DNA from: Dasypus novemcinctus
Lineage: Eukaryota; Chordata; Mammalia; Cingulata; Dasypodidae
DNA length: 64,000 nt
Direction of reading: 5' to 3'
NCBI RefSeq assembly: GCF_030445035.2
Contig: NC_080673.1
Location: 197,468,216 to 197,532,215 of the forward strand
Each line of letters opens with the position of its first letter. Position 1 is the first letter of the stretch. The notes beneath the pieces were generated by a model. It saw nothing but the letters and a program-made list of their open reading frames with translations, was not told the origin of the DNA and searched no databases. Shown here piece by piece: positions 35,228 through 47,100 of this stretch. A program made the translations under genes and the position numbers.

Positions 35228-35395
35228 TGAGTTGCAGTTGAGATTCAGATACTTATTTTATGATCTCAGCTCTACCACTTACTAATGTATGCTCTTTTGA
35301 AGTATTTTTTACATTTAACCTTTATGAACCCTAGTCTCCTAATTCACAAAATGAGTATGCTAATAGAATTATTGTGTGAGTTAGTTTACTATAAT
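35228..35395 (+). mobile_element. MIR-like fragment
   Basis: 'atgatctcagctctaccact', 'tactaatgtatgctctt', 'ttaacctttatgaaccctag' and 'tcctaattcacaaaatgagt' fit plus-strand MIR. Confidence 0.55.
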
Positions 35396-35442
35396 GAACA
35401 TTAATCTGACTAGTACAGGCTCAGAATAACTTCATAGTAAGG

Positions 35443-35608
35443 ACCATGAGGTGCAGCGATGCCCAGAGATGTACTTACCAAATGCAATGGATGTGTCATG
35501 ATGATGGGAGAGAATGTTGCTGTGAGGGGAGTGGGGGGTGGGGGCGGTGGGGTTGAATGGGACTTCATATTTTTTTAATGTAATATTTTTTAAAAAATGA
35601 ATAAAAAA
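35443..35608 (+). mobile_element. XR repeat 3' end (type A)
   Basis: It starts 'ggaccatgaggtgcagcgat' and ends with the G-rich tract (35,524-35,555), 'tgtaatattttttaaaaaat' and an A-rich tail. The 5' end is truncated. Confidence 0.8.
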
Positions 35609-35660
35609 ATTACATTAAAAAATAAAGAGGATTCCCATATGCCCTACTCCCTATACCTCA
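35609..35660 (-). mobile_element. XR repeat 3' tip, opposite orientation
   Basis: 'ttacattaaaaaataaagag' and 'gattcccatatgccctactc' are the reverse complement of the XR 3' end. It abuts the tail of the plus-strand copy, giving a tail-to-tail arrangement. Confidence 0.6.
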
Positions 35661-36769
35661 ATTTTATTGATACATATTAATAAAGCATACAAATCATCCA
35701 AAAAAAAAGGGACTAATGTTTAAATTATTCTAACTCATGTTGTCAGTACTATTATCATTAACATTACCATATCCTGCATTTTAAAAACTACAAACTAGAT
35801 TTAAAATCATTCAGTAAGACACACTCTCTCTGCATTATGGTAACTTTGCAGCATAGAGTTTGTAGATTTCTGGCTACAAATTTTATATCCTAAAGGCAAT
35901 CCTTTACGACCAATGGTGGATCAACCGGCAAGTAATTAAAGCCATGTAACAAGAGAAATAAACTTTTTTAAAAATGGAACAAAAGCAGACGAAAGATATA
36001 TAACTCATCCTGAAGTAATGTAAGAAACAGTTGAGAGAATTGGGAGTATTTAATCCAGAGAGGAAAACCAGGTGATAAATCCCTGCAGATATTTGAGGAG
36101 TTATCCTCAGAAAGAAGTATTGAATTTTTTTAGTAGAGTTCACCCAGGGAAGATCTAAGCCAATGGTGATAGTTACAGAAAGAAAGATTAAACATAAAAA
36201 AACTATCAAAATTTATATTGTGTTTCCTTGGGAAGTATCTAGTTCCTTGTAACTGGAACTCAGTTAAGGGTCGGGAATTCTGAGATTAATGCCAAAGTGG
36301 GACAACCACAATAAAAGATTCATAATTCTTCATTTTGGATTTAACTATTTTTTCCACTGTATAGACATAGCTGCTTACTTGAGAGAGCTCTTGTTTTTCT
36401 TGGGCCAAATGGGACTGAAGGACCAGAGACTTCATGGAAACATATGTTCAAGTCTACTCCATTTTCTGTGCCCACTCACCAGGATGGTGGCCCATATTAG
36501 AATTTGGGTCTGAAGACCTTGCTGTTTAGAGTGTGCACTTTCTTGAAGCATCCTTTCTGTAATGTCCTTTGGGAACCAAGCAAGATGACAGCAGGGGGTG
36601 AACAGATTTTTGAATTTATTGCTCTATATCCATCAAACTAAGCATCTTCAAGATTAGCTTCTCCTTAGGTTTCTGTCTCTTAGAGTCACAAAATCTATTA
36701 AACAATTTTAATTGAAACTATCTTTCTAGATAGATTACATCTTTTGTTTTATAAATGAATAACCCGCAT
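35661..36769. other. Unassigned AT-rich DNA
   Basis: No gene is seen. 'aataaagcatacaaatcatc' near 35,681 and a short A-run after it could be the tail of another old element. Confidence 0.35.
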
Positions 36770-36783
36770 TTAAAGCTATTTTT
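36770..36783. repeat. 14-bp target-site duplication, left (XR with inversion)
   Basis: TTAAAGCTATTTTT here is identical to 38,165-38,178. Confidence 0.9.
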
Positions 36784-38164
36784 ATCTTTTATTATCTTTT
36801 TTTAAAGATACTTAGATCACACAAAATGTTACATTAAAAAATATATATATTTCTATATACCGCACTCCCCACCTCCCTTAACTCCTCCCACATCAACAAC
36901 CTCTTTTATCAGTGTGGCACGTTCATTGCATTTGATGAATATATTTTGGAGCACTGTTACACAGCATGGACTATAGTTTATATTGTAGTTTTCATTCTTT
37001 TCCAGGCCACTTAGTGGGTTATGGAAAGATGTGTAATGTCCGGCATCTGTCCTACAATATTATTCAGGACAACTCCAAGTCCTGAAAATGTACCATATCA
37101 CACCTCCTCTTCCCTCTTCCTGCCTTCAGCAACTCCCATGGCCACTGTCTCCACCTCAATGGTACAGGTTCTTTCATTGCTAGAGTCAAAATAATTCTAT
37201 AGTAGAATACCAGTAAGTCCACTCTAATCCATATTTTATTCCTCTATCCTAAGAATCCTGGGATGGTGATGTCCACTCCACCTCTAAAGTGAGAGGGGGC
37301 TTAGATTCCACATGGCTGATAGATGGAATTCTCCTGCTTGCAGTTGTAGACTCTCGGTTCCCTGGTGTGGTGGTTGACCATCCTCTTCTCCCTGTTACCT
37401 GACCTGGGTAAGTTCAATGAATTGGAGAGTAAGTGTTGCAACTTGCTGAGGCTCAGGGCCCTCAGCTGGAATATGGACAGTCCAGAGATTCAAGTCTCCT
37501 GAACATACACCAACCCCAGCGCCAACCACAGGTTCAGTAATAGTGACAGCAACAATTCCCCAAGTACAAGGGCAATGATCAATGAAAAACTATGGTCCAA
37601 TGATGGGCCCTTGATACTGATGACTATGCTTATAAGCCTGTGTGCTTGAAATTTCAACTAGGCCTAGAGCTGCAGGGTACCTAACAGTTGACTCCTGAGA
37701 GCCCCTATATTGCTCAAATGTGACCTATCTCTAACCCAAACTCAGCATGTAAATGCATGTCCTTCCCTTCAGCATGGGACAAGGATCCTGGGGATGAGAC
37801 TCCCTGGTGCTGAGGGATTACTACCAAGCACTAGCTGGTGATGCAACTAGAAAAAGACCTTGAATAAAAGGGAAATGGTAAAGACAAATGAGTTTATATG
37901 GCTAAGAGACTTCAAAATGAGTTGGGAGGTCATCAGAGGGGTTGCATTTATGCAGTCTCAGCAGAATCTCAGAGATAGCCAAAGTAGATACAACCCCAGG
38001 TACTGGTGCTCCCGAGGGCTACAGAGACACCCAGGTCCTACAGTCATGACAGATGGCTCTGGAGTTCAGTGCCTTGCCAAAGGGCCCTACTTTGGAATTT
38101 GTGCTCCTGAGTTTGATGGAGTTGAACTCAGATGTGCCCTCTTTACATATGCCTATTCTGCCAC
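36784..38164 (-). mobile_element. XR repeat copy (type B) with twin-priming inversion
   Basis: One insertion of 1,381 bp flanked by 14-bp duplications. 36,784-37,549 is XR in minus orientation (tail first, up to the reverse of 'ctgtcactattactgaac'). From about 37,550 to 38,164 the sequence is XR in plus orientation, ending 'cctattctgccactt'. In an uninverted copy (6,060-6,090) these two ends are neighbours, so the 5' half of a single element has been flipped. This is the pattern of twin priming, known for L1 insertions, and shows that XR spreads by the L1-type mechanism. The 102-codon open frame at 37,860-38,168 lies in the flipped half and is not a gene. Confidence 0.88.
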
Positions 38165-38178
38165 TTAAAGCTATTTTT
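38165..38178. repeat. 14-bp target-site duplication, right (XR with inversion)
   Basis: Same 14 bases as 36,770-36,783. Confidence 0.9.
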
Positions 38179-40149
38179 GAGTAATATGAGACCTAACATT
38201 AGTTCATAGTGCCTTAAGGCTACATTTTATTACCTTCCTCAACCCTCAGAAGAGAAGGCCAGTGTCCTTCAACATTTAGGTCACTCTTTAAATGCATATA
38301 AGCATCTCTGTTATCTGGGTCATGCTCTAAGCCAATAGCTTATATGTAACTTTCATTTAATTAGAGAATTAAATATACATTCACCTTCTCTTCCTTGACT
38401 GGTGTGGAACCAAAGTTAGCTTCCTTTGTAAGTGTAACCTCAAGTGCCTAGACTTTATATGAATAGTAGATTTTATATATGTAGAAATCACACTTGATGA
38501 TCCGTTGCTCCCATGCTTTGCCATTCATAAAATACCTATCTCAATTAGTGAATTAGTGTTCCATAAAGTTTATGCCAAAATGTAAAACTGTGAGAATGTT
38601 CATTGCATCTAATGAAAATATGTTTAGAAATTGCTTCTCCAAATGAATCACTAGCAAGAAATTGGCTTATTATTGTAGACTGTATTTGGTTCTGAAAAAT
38701 CAATCTTTACTTCAGCTCTGTCATCTAGCAGCTCATTAGATATTTAAAGCATCAGATGAACTGCCTGCCGTTAACCATTCTTAGAAATCAGGGCATTTTC
38801 ACAGTTTATCAAGTGACATTAGGGTCCTTATTATACCAATTCAAAACACAGCTACAGTGAGAAAAAAAAGAATGAATGAGTGCTAATCTTTGAATGTATG
38901 TAATCCTCTGTTCAATTTTAATCAGCATTGGTTAAAAAAAAAGCTGACTTTCTTTTAAGAGTACAGATTTTAGGGGAAACATAGTTAAAAATATTAAGGA
39001 ACATCAATTATTTCAAACATCTGTAAGTGTTTGTATTGCACATTATGAAAAACTTGATATAAAATGCCACAACTCAACAGCAGAGTATTAAAAATGTCAG
39101 TGCTATTATATCATTTCTGAAGACCAATTTGCCTTTTTTTTTTTAATGTTGTAATGAGCCTGGTTTATTTTGCTTCCTATCATTTATCTTTTCAGTAGTA
39201 ATGGGAAATTTCCCCCTTAGGCACTGCACGTTTTCTTGTCTTAGGCGATTAGGCAGAAATGAAGATCATAAAGGTAAGAGATTTCTTCACAAACAATATC
39301 ATGTTCAGTATAGTGACTTGGGCAATTTAGGCTGAAGAATTCCAACTGAATTCAGAAATGGAAGTTTTGTGATTGTAGCAGAGCCTGTAGAACACAAATA
39401 ACAAAGCTTCTGTTCTTACAGATCTGGAAGTATGTGGGAAGGCAAAAGTTCAGACTTTTTCTCAAAAGGTCTTTTTTCAAATTTCAATGAGCAGCCAAAT
39501 AATGTAATTTAACTCAAGAATGTAAAGTACTGATCTCAAATGCATTGAGTCTAGAAAAACAACGATGGATGCAATGATTGTAGAGCTATTAAATTTAAAA
39601 TGGTCGAAAGTTCTGTTGTTCTTTTATATTTCTTTCCAGCAATTGTTCTTTGTCAAGGCTTAGAATTTGAATATCATATGTGCCTGGAACAAAGAAAGCT
39701 CATTGTCTGATATGCTTTCTGAAGCAAAAGTGTTAATTGCGCTTTTGAGTCAAGGTCTTCCCGTGGAAAGACCACAGGTTTTGGAATAGCCAAAACTGGG
39801 CGTGATTCTGTTTCTTTCTCCTCTGAATGAGCAGAGGCTATTTAAATCCACTCACGTTTATTTCCTAAACTGAAAATAGAGTTATATATTAGTTTGAACT
39901 ACCATATGAAGTTATTTGATCAATTTTGACCTGAAAAATGCAAATAGTTATTTCACACTGTTGCTATGGGAATCAATGGAAAAAAAAATTCTACAAAGAT
40001 CACATGGTATGGTGTAATCAAATTCCTTTCCCCTTTCCCTTTGGTAATTAACCCTCAAATATATCTAGACTCTGCCCTGGCACCAACCATCATGACCACA
40101 ATAAAGAAACATCTCTAGATGATGAGCATAATGACTCTTATTAATAAAG
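38179..40149. other. Unassigned AT-rich DNA without visible repeats
   Basis: No gene and no nameable repeat is seen in almost 2 kb. If any part of this window is conserved non-coding DNA, this block and 20,961-25,404 would be the first places to compare across mammals. Confidence 0.4.
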
Positions 40150-40330
40150 CAATAACTATACATAAAACTTTGCATGCATTATCTCAGTTAGTTAATCCTT
40201 ACAATATGAGATAGGTTTTACTATTAATTCTATAATGTGGATGAGCAAACCAAGACTTAAAATCTGTCCAAGGTCACATTTTGGGAACTAGACTCAGGAA
40301 CTACTAACAGAGAACTTATGTTTTTAACCA
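40150..40330 (-). mobile_element. MIR-like fragment (minus strand)
   Basis: 'tttgcatgcattatctcagt', 'taatccttacaatatgagat', 'gatgagcaaaccaagactta' and 'tccaaggtcacattttggga' follow the reverse MIR order. Confidence 0.55.
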
Positions 40331-40479
40331 GCTTCCTATGATACCTCTCCTAGATATTAGGGACCCATTTTCAGTCACAAACAGAACTTAAGCCTCCTTC
40401 ACATCCCTTAGCAGTTAATAACCATGCATAGTCACCTAATATTTAGAATAATGTTTCCGGTATGCAGGTTCTATAATTA

Positions 40480-40560
40480 GACTTCCAAATTTGTGTTCCA
40501 GTCCTGTTACCAGTTAGATGTATGTCATTCTAACATTGAACAAGTCACCTTTTATGTATT
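40480..40560 (+). mobile_element. MIR-like scrap
   Basis: 'ttgtgttccagtcctgttac' and 'ctaacattgaacaagtcacc' fit the plus-strand MIR centre. Confidence 0.4.
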
Positions 40561-40569
40561 GATTTTATT

Positions 40570-40785
40570 TAATTTTAGCTAATATTATTGATACCTCATG
40601 TGACAGTCACTGCTGTAGGAACTATGCTCACATTATCTTCTTTACTACTTATAATAACCCTCATAGAATACATGATTCCCATTATGGAGATGTGAAAAAT
40701 GGGGCACAGGAAGCCTGCATAATTTGCCCTAGGTCATACAACCAAAGACAAAAACCAGGATTTGACTCCAGCAGTCTTAATTATT
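40570..40785 (-). mobile_element. MIR-like fragment (minus strand)
   Basis: 'gtgacagtcactgctgtagg', 'cttataataaccctcataga', 'gaaaaatggggcacaggaag' (near 40,694) and 'ccctaggtcatacaaccaaa' follow the reverse MIR order. Confidence 0.5.
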
Positions 40786-41355
40786 ATGCTATGTCTAACT
40801 TCTAATCTAATCTATGCTTTCTGGGTGTTAAAATGAGAGATGAGAATATGTGTGCAAAGTTCTGTCACATGAGATGTTCAATAAGTGTTTCCTATTGTTA
40901 TTAAAATCAATTCTCTTACAACTTTGGGAACAATGACACCTGTTGTAGAAGTGTTGTTAGCCCTAATTTCAGATGAAAACAGACTTATAGAATTTGATTG
41001 ACATTCCCAAAAAGATATATCAAATGAGCCTGAAATCTATATCTTTTGACCCTTAACCCATTGCTTTTCTCACTATCTATCCCATCTTTTATTTTTTCAG
41101 GACAATTTATTATTTTTTAATAATTAATAGTTTTATCTGATTTTTTACCAATTCAGTTTCACATTGTATCTAAGTGACTTGATATTTCATCTACATCAAT
41201 TCCCATTTTTCTATGTGGGTCATGTGCTCTTTATGACAGTTAACACAGTGCAGTCTATGAAAGGTTATTAATACTTGCCTGACATCAATAACGATTTTTT
41301 TTGCCTTTGTTACAAATTAATGTATGATATTGTATAAATGAGGTAGATGAAAATA
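40786..41355. other. Unassigned AT-rich DNA
   Basis: No gene is seen. A plus-strand MIR-like tail may be present at 40,815-40,900 ('ttcaataagtgtttcctatt'). Confidence 0.35.
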
Positions 41356-41451
41356 TTCTCTTTTTCATTCTCTTCCTTCCTCTATCCCTTTCATTTCCCC
41401 TTCCCATTTCCTTACCCCTTCTTCCACAACTCCTCCTTCTCCTTCTTCATT
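41356..41451. repeat. Polypyrimidine (CT-rich) tract
   Basis: Almost entirely C and T on the plus strand, with 'ccttcc' and 'ccttctcc' patches and no regular unit. The purine strand could favour triplex-type structures. Confidence 0.75.
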
Positions 41452-41589
41452 AGAAGAAGGAAAGTAAGACCACTAGGCAGAGAAGATTTGAGTGTCTTTG
41501 CTAATAATACCAAGAATATATACCAAGTGCTGTTCTTGACTTAAAATTAAAAAAAGAAAGACATTCAAACTGACACATGACCAGGGTTA

Positions 41590-42150
41590 AAAATAAAAGC
41601 TTTCATGCATGATGACTTCAGTGTATTTACTGGGCCCCTATGTCCCATTTAAAAAAGCTAAAAATTCGTCTCCTTCCATGAGATTCTATTTTCATAACAT
41701 ACACATTGACCCAGGGTAGAGGATGCTGCAGTGTGCCGCATGTGTTGGGTGTGTTGGTGGCTGGCAACTGAGAGTGGAATTGATTTCTAATAATATCCTC
41801 AGTCAAAGACAAACACAAAGTAATCCTCATCCAATGTCACATCTCTTCCAACAGACAACCTGTATCTAATGACCAGTCAATGAGCAGGCATGATATTCTG
41901 CTCACTTAAGGTAGAAAAACTGAAGGACTATATGAACTCCTGAGTTCCTGTTGAGTTCTGGAATCATTTGAGACCTTAATATACCTCTGACATTGAAGAG
42001 GGATTAGGGTACAACTTCTCCCATGGCTCAAGACCATGTACTTCACCCTCCACGGTTGCTGATTTGAGAAGAACTTCTCATTAAACTTCCTGCACATGGA
42101 CTTTTATCTCAGACTATGTTTTCCTATGGACCCTACCATAAGACTTCAAG
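41590..42150 (+). mobile_element. Possible old ERVL-type LTR remnant
   Basis: The ending 'cccatggctcaagacca', 'gaacttctcattaaacttcc' and 'tatctcagactatgttttcc' resembles the 3' ends of several old mammalian ERVL-class LTRs. The start is not defined and I cannot name the family. Confidence 0.3.
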
Positions 42151-42159
42151 ACTGATGGC

Positions 42160-43574
42160 CTACTTTGCTTTTATCCTTAATATGGTCTTATACTGGCAAA
42201 TTTCACTGATACCAGATTTGATTTTGAGGCTGTTTGTCTGCTATTAGAGTTCCAAAGTTATATATTTTTTAGCTTTCCTTCTAGTAATATAATTGTCCTT
42301 AGGCTTTCCCTTTCTTCTACTAGCATACCCATAAAATAACTCTGCTAGTCATACAATGATGTGCTCCCAATATTTCCATTTATTTCCAAAGATTTATAAC
42401 AAATTTTAACCATTTTTCTAGAGATTAGCCATCAGCTTTCCATTTTCTACTCCCATTCCCTTATTCTCTTTTCTGGTGGCCTATATTCTAATTTTCAATT
42501 CCATGAGTTTACATGTATATTTAGTTCATAATGCACAATCACACAGCATTTGTCCTTTTGTGTCTGACTTGCTTCACTAACATAATGTCCTCCCGGTTCA
42601 CTCTGTTGTCATGTGCTCTACAACTTCATTTCTACTTATTACTGCATAATATTCCATTGTATATACCATTATTTGTTTATCCATTCATCAGTTGATGGGC
42701 AGCTGCGTTGTTTCCAACTGTTGGCAATAGTGAATAATGTTACTATGAACATTAGTGTGCCAGTGTCTACTTCTGTCACTGCTCTCAGTTCTTCTGGGTA
42801 TATACCTAGTAATGGCTTTTCTGAGTCACATGGCAAGTCTATATTCAAATTTCTTAGGAACTGCCAAACAGTCCTCCACAATGGCTGTACCATTCTACAT
42901 TCCCACCAACAGTGAATAAGCCTTCCTATCTCTCCACATCCTCTCCAACATTTACAATTGTCTGATATTTTAATAGTGACCAGTTTAACCAGTCTAGCAG
43001 GTACGAAATGATATCTCATTGTAGTTTTGATTTGCATTTCCCTAATCACTAGTGATGTTGTACTTTTTTTTTTCATGTGTTTCTTCCCCATACGTATTTC
43101 TTCCTTGGACAGCCATCTTTTCAAGTCTTTTACTTATTTTATGATAGGTAGTTTGTCTTTTTCTTGTTGAGTTGTGTGATCTCTTTATATATCATGGATA
43201 TTAAACCTTTATCAGATATGTGATTGCCAAATGTTTTCTCTCATTGAGTTGGCTGCCTTTTTACCCTTTTGACAAAGTCCTTTGAGGTGCAAAAATGGTG
43301 AAGTTTGAGAAAGTCCCATTTATCTATTTTTTTCATTTTTTGCTTGTGCTTTGCTGTTTAGGTTTAAGAAGCTACCAACTACCACAAGATCTTAAAAATG
43401 TTTTCCTCCATTTTCTTCTAGAAGTTTTATGATTGTTGTTTTTATATTTGGGTCCTTAATTCATTTTTAGTTGATTTTTTTATAAGGTGGGAGTTAAGGG
43501 TCCTTGGTCGTTCTTTCAGGTATGACTATCCAGTTCTCCCAATAACATTTGTTCAGTAGACTGTTGAGGCCCAG
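42160..43574 (-). mobile_element. L1, 3' UTR and C-terminal part of ORF2 (minus strand)
   Basis: Minus-strand L1 whose 3' end is on the left. 42,160-42,600 is the probable 3' UTR. From about 42,600 the minus strand encodes the ORF2 C-terminal part. A 151-codon open piece (43,124-42,669) has the cysteine-rich motif CWRGCGEIG, then [23 protein letters not shown] and [10 protein letters not shown], the familiar C-terminal order of L1 ORF2p. The frame is broken elsewhere by stops and shifts, so the element is dead. The L1 is interrupted at 43,575 by a MaLR LTR and resumes at 44,143. Confidence 0.85.
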
Positions 43575-44142
43575 CATAGTCACAAAGCTCTAAAGAGTTC
43601 AACTCAAGGTACCATAAGTGGGACTTTCTCACCCAAAGTCATTGGCCATGTGTTAGAACAAGATGGGTGCCAGTCTCTGCAAAGGTTTAGCCTCCTTCTT
43701 CCTCTTAAGGCTCCATGGACCCTCTTCCAATCTCAGTTGTAAGCTGGCATAAGGCTTGCCACTCTCCCCAGGGTTCAATTCTTTCTGGGCTCAGCTGTTC
43801 TGGTCTCTCCACAAGGTCAGCTGTAGACTGTCAGACTCATCTCTCTTCCCAGGCTGTGTCTATGGAACACTCTCTCCTCTTACATATCTGCTTCTATGTT
43901 CTTGTCTATGTATTTATTTCCATGTGAGCATCTGGTTCATTCTCAAGGGGGCTGAGACTCTATGCTGAGTCACACCCTAATTATGTGGTTGGATCAGAGT
44001 CCTAACCTTAACAAAATTTAATCAGACATCTCAGCTGAATCTAATGCAATCAAAGGGTTATCATGCCAGAGAAACTGACCAGTTTACAAACATAATCTAT
44101 ATTTCTTTTTGGAATTAATAAATAATATCAAACTGCTACAGG
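43575..44142 (-). mobile_element. MaLR-type LTR inserted in the L1 (minus strand)
   Basis: Read on the minus strand from about 44,142 it begins TGTAGCAGTTTGATATTATT, then 'aattccaaaaagaaatatag', 'gggtgagaaagtcccactta'. It shares this layout with the LTR at 32.2-32.8 kb. It splits the L1 precisely: the L1 text stops at '...cagtagactgttgaggccca' and resumes at 'gtgggctcaacagtcttgtc', as shown by the uninterrupted L1 at 58,345-58,390. The last part of the LTR seems shortened. It must be younger than the L1. Confidence 0.75.
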
Positions 44143-47100
44143 TGGGCTCAACAGTCTTGTCAAAAATTGCATCAAGTAGATGTGAGGGTCTATTTCTGAG
44201 TTCTTGATTCATTTCCATTGGCCAATCTGTCTGTCTTTATTCCGGTACCATGCTGTTTTTCACCACCATAGCTATCTAATATGTTTTAAAGTAGTGGGTC
44301 ATAACAAGGAGACAATGAGCTGACCTTCACAAAAACAGTATTCTTGTGAGTATGTGTTGGAGTGGGTGTGATATATTTATTAAATGATACACAGTATAAG
44401 GTGGACTTAGTAAGGGATCCATGGTTTTCACTTGACTGGCAAAGGGATCAGTGGGGAAAAAAAGTTAAGAACCCTGCTTGAAAGTGAGGAAGTGAGAGTC
44501 CTCCAAATTTGTTCTTTTTAAAGATATTTTTGGCTCTTCAGGGCCATTTACCCTTCCAAATAAACTTGATTATTTGCTTTTCCATTTCTGCAAAAAAGGT
44601 TGTTGGGATTTTATTGGAATTGCGTTGAATTTGTAAATCAGTTTGAGTAGAACTGACATCTTGTTGATATTTAGTCTTCTAATCCATAAACATAGAATGT
44701 ACTCCCATTTATGTAAGTCTTCTTTGATTTCTTTTGGGAACATTTTGTAGTTTTCTGAATACAGGTCCTTTATGTTCTAAGTTAATGTTATTCCTAAATA
44801 TTTGATTGCTTTAGTTACTACAATAAATGGAATTTTTTTCTGATTTCCTCTTCAGATGTACCATCAGTAGTGTATAGAAAATATATTGATTTTTGTGTAT
44901 TAATCTTGTATTCCACCACTTTGCTGAACTTGTTTATTAATTCTAGCAGCTTTGTTGTGGATTTTTCAGGATTTGCCAGATATAGGATCATATCAGTGAA
45001 TAGTGAAAATTTTACTTCTTCCTTTTCTATTTGGGTTCCTTTTATTTCTTTATCAAACTTAATTGTTTTAGCTAGAATCTCTAGAAAAATATTGAATAAT
45101 GGTGACAGTGGGCATCCTTGCCTTGTTCCTGATCTTAGTGGGAAAGCTTTCAGTCATTCATGGTTGTGCAGAATATTGGCTGTAGGTTTTTCATATATGC
45201 ATTTGACCATATTGAGAAAGCTTCCTTTTATTCCTAGCGTTGGGAGTGTTTTTATCAAGAAGGGGTGCCTTTCCTGCATCAATCAATAGGATCATGTGAT
45301 TTTTCTTCTTCAATTTATCAATGCAATTTATTACAATAATTGATTTTTTGTATGTTTTCAATATGTCCGATAAAACCCATTTGATTGGGTGTATAATTCT
45401 TTTAATGAGATTTTGGATTTGGTTTGCGAGTATTTTGTTGAGGATTTTTCCATCTAGAGATTTTGGTCTGCAGTTTTCTTTTTTCATAATATCTTTATCT
45501 AGCTTTGATATAAGGGTGATGTTGGCTTCATAGAATGAGTTTAGTAGCATTCTTTCCTGTTCAATATTTTTGGAAAAGCTTGAGCAAGATTGGTATAGGA
45601 TCGTCATTGAATGATTGGTAGAATTCATCTGTGGAACCATCTGGTCCTGGGCTTTTCATTTTTGGGAGGTTTTTGATGACTGTTTCAATCTCTTCACTTG
45701 TGATGTTTTGTTGAGGTCTTCTATTTATTTAGGGTAAGTGTAGGTGGTTGGTGTGTTTCTAGGAATTTGTCCATCTTGTCTATATTGTCTAGTTTTTTGG
45801 CATATGGTTGTTCATAGTATCCTCTTATCTCTTTTATTTTTGTGGTGTAATAGTAATGCACCCCCTCTCATTTCTGATTATTTATTTGTGTTTTTTCTCT
45901 TTTCTTTTTGTCAGTCTAGCTAAGGGTTTTCAGTTTTGTTGATCTTGTCAAACATCCAAGTTTTGTTTTTTCTAATTCTTTATTCCGTTGTTGTTCTCAA
46001 TTTCATTTATTTCTGCTCTGATGTTTTCTATTTCTTTCCTTCAGCTTGGTTTGGGATTAGTTTCCTGTTATTTTTCTAGTTCCTCTTGGTGCACAGTCAG
46101 GTCTTCAATTTTAGCTCTTTCTTCCTTTTAAATGTAAGCATTGAGGACTATAAATTTCCCTCTCAGTATTGCCTTTGCGATGTCCCATAGATTTTGATAT
46201 GCTGTGTTCTCATTTTCATTGATCTCAAGATATTTGCTGAATTCTCTTGCAATTTCTCCTTTGACCCACTGATCATTTAAGATTGTGTTGTTTAATCTCT
46301 ATATATTTATGAATTTTACCCTTTTTCCTATCCATTATTGACTTCCAGCTTCATTCTGATATAACCAGAGAAAATGTTTTATATAATTTTAATCTTTTAA
46401 AATTTTTTAAATTTATTGAGATTTGTCTTGTGACTGAACTTGGAGAAGGATCCATGAGCACTTGAAAAGAATATATATCTTGCTCTTTGGGCTACAATGC
46501 TATATAGATGCCTGTTAGGTCTAGTTCATTTACTGTATTATTCAAGCTCTCTGATTCCCTATTAATCCTCTGTTTAGATGTTTTATCTAATACTGAAAGT
46601 GGTGAACTGAAGTTTCCAACTATTATTGTAGAGACATCTATTTCTCCCTTCAGTTTTGCCAGGGTGTGTATCGTGTATCTTGGGGCACTCAGGGTAGGTG
46701 CATATTTAGGATAGTTATTTCTTCCTGCTTAATTGCTCCTTTTATTAATATATAATGACCTTATTCATTTCTTGTAACAGTTTTGTACTTGAAATATATT
46801 TTGTCTAATATTAGTATTGCTACTTCAGTTCTTCTTTGCTTACTATTTGCATGGAATATCTTTTTTCCAATCTTTCACTTTTAACCTGGCGGTGCCCTTA
46901 CATTGGAGGTGAGTCTCTTATAGACAATATAGATGGCTCATATTTTTTATCCATTCTATCAGTCAATATCTTTTGATTGGGGAGTTCAAGCCATTAACAT
47001 TCAATGTTATTACTGTAAAGACATTGTTTAATTAATACATTATGTCATTTGGCTTTCTGTTGTCATATTGTACTATTGTCTGTCTTTTTACTCTTTTTAC

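Noticed and set aside
36784..38164. Two separate XR insertions in opposite orientation
   Set aside because: One pair of 14-bp duplications surrounds both halves and the halves meet at adjacent element positions, so one insertion with inversion is simpler.
42669..43124. 151-codon minus-strand open frame as a gene
   Set aside because: It encodes the C-terminal part of L1 ORF2p and is a fragment of a broken mobile element.
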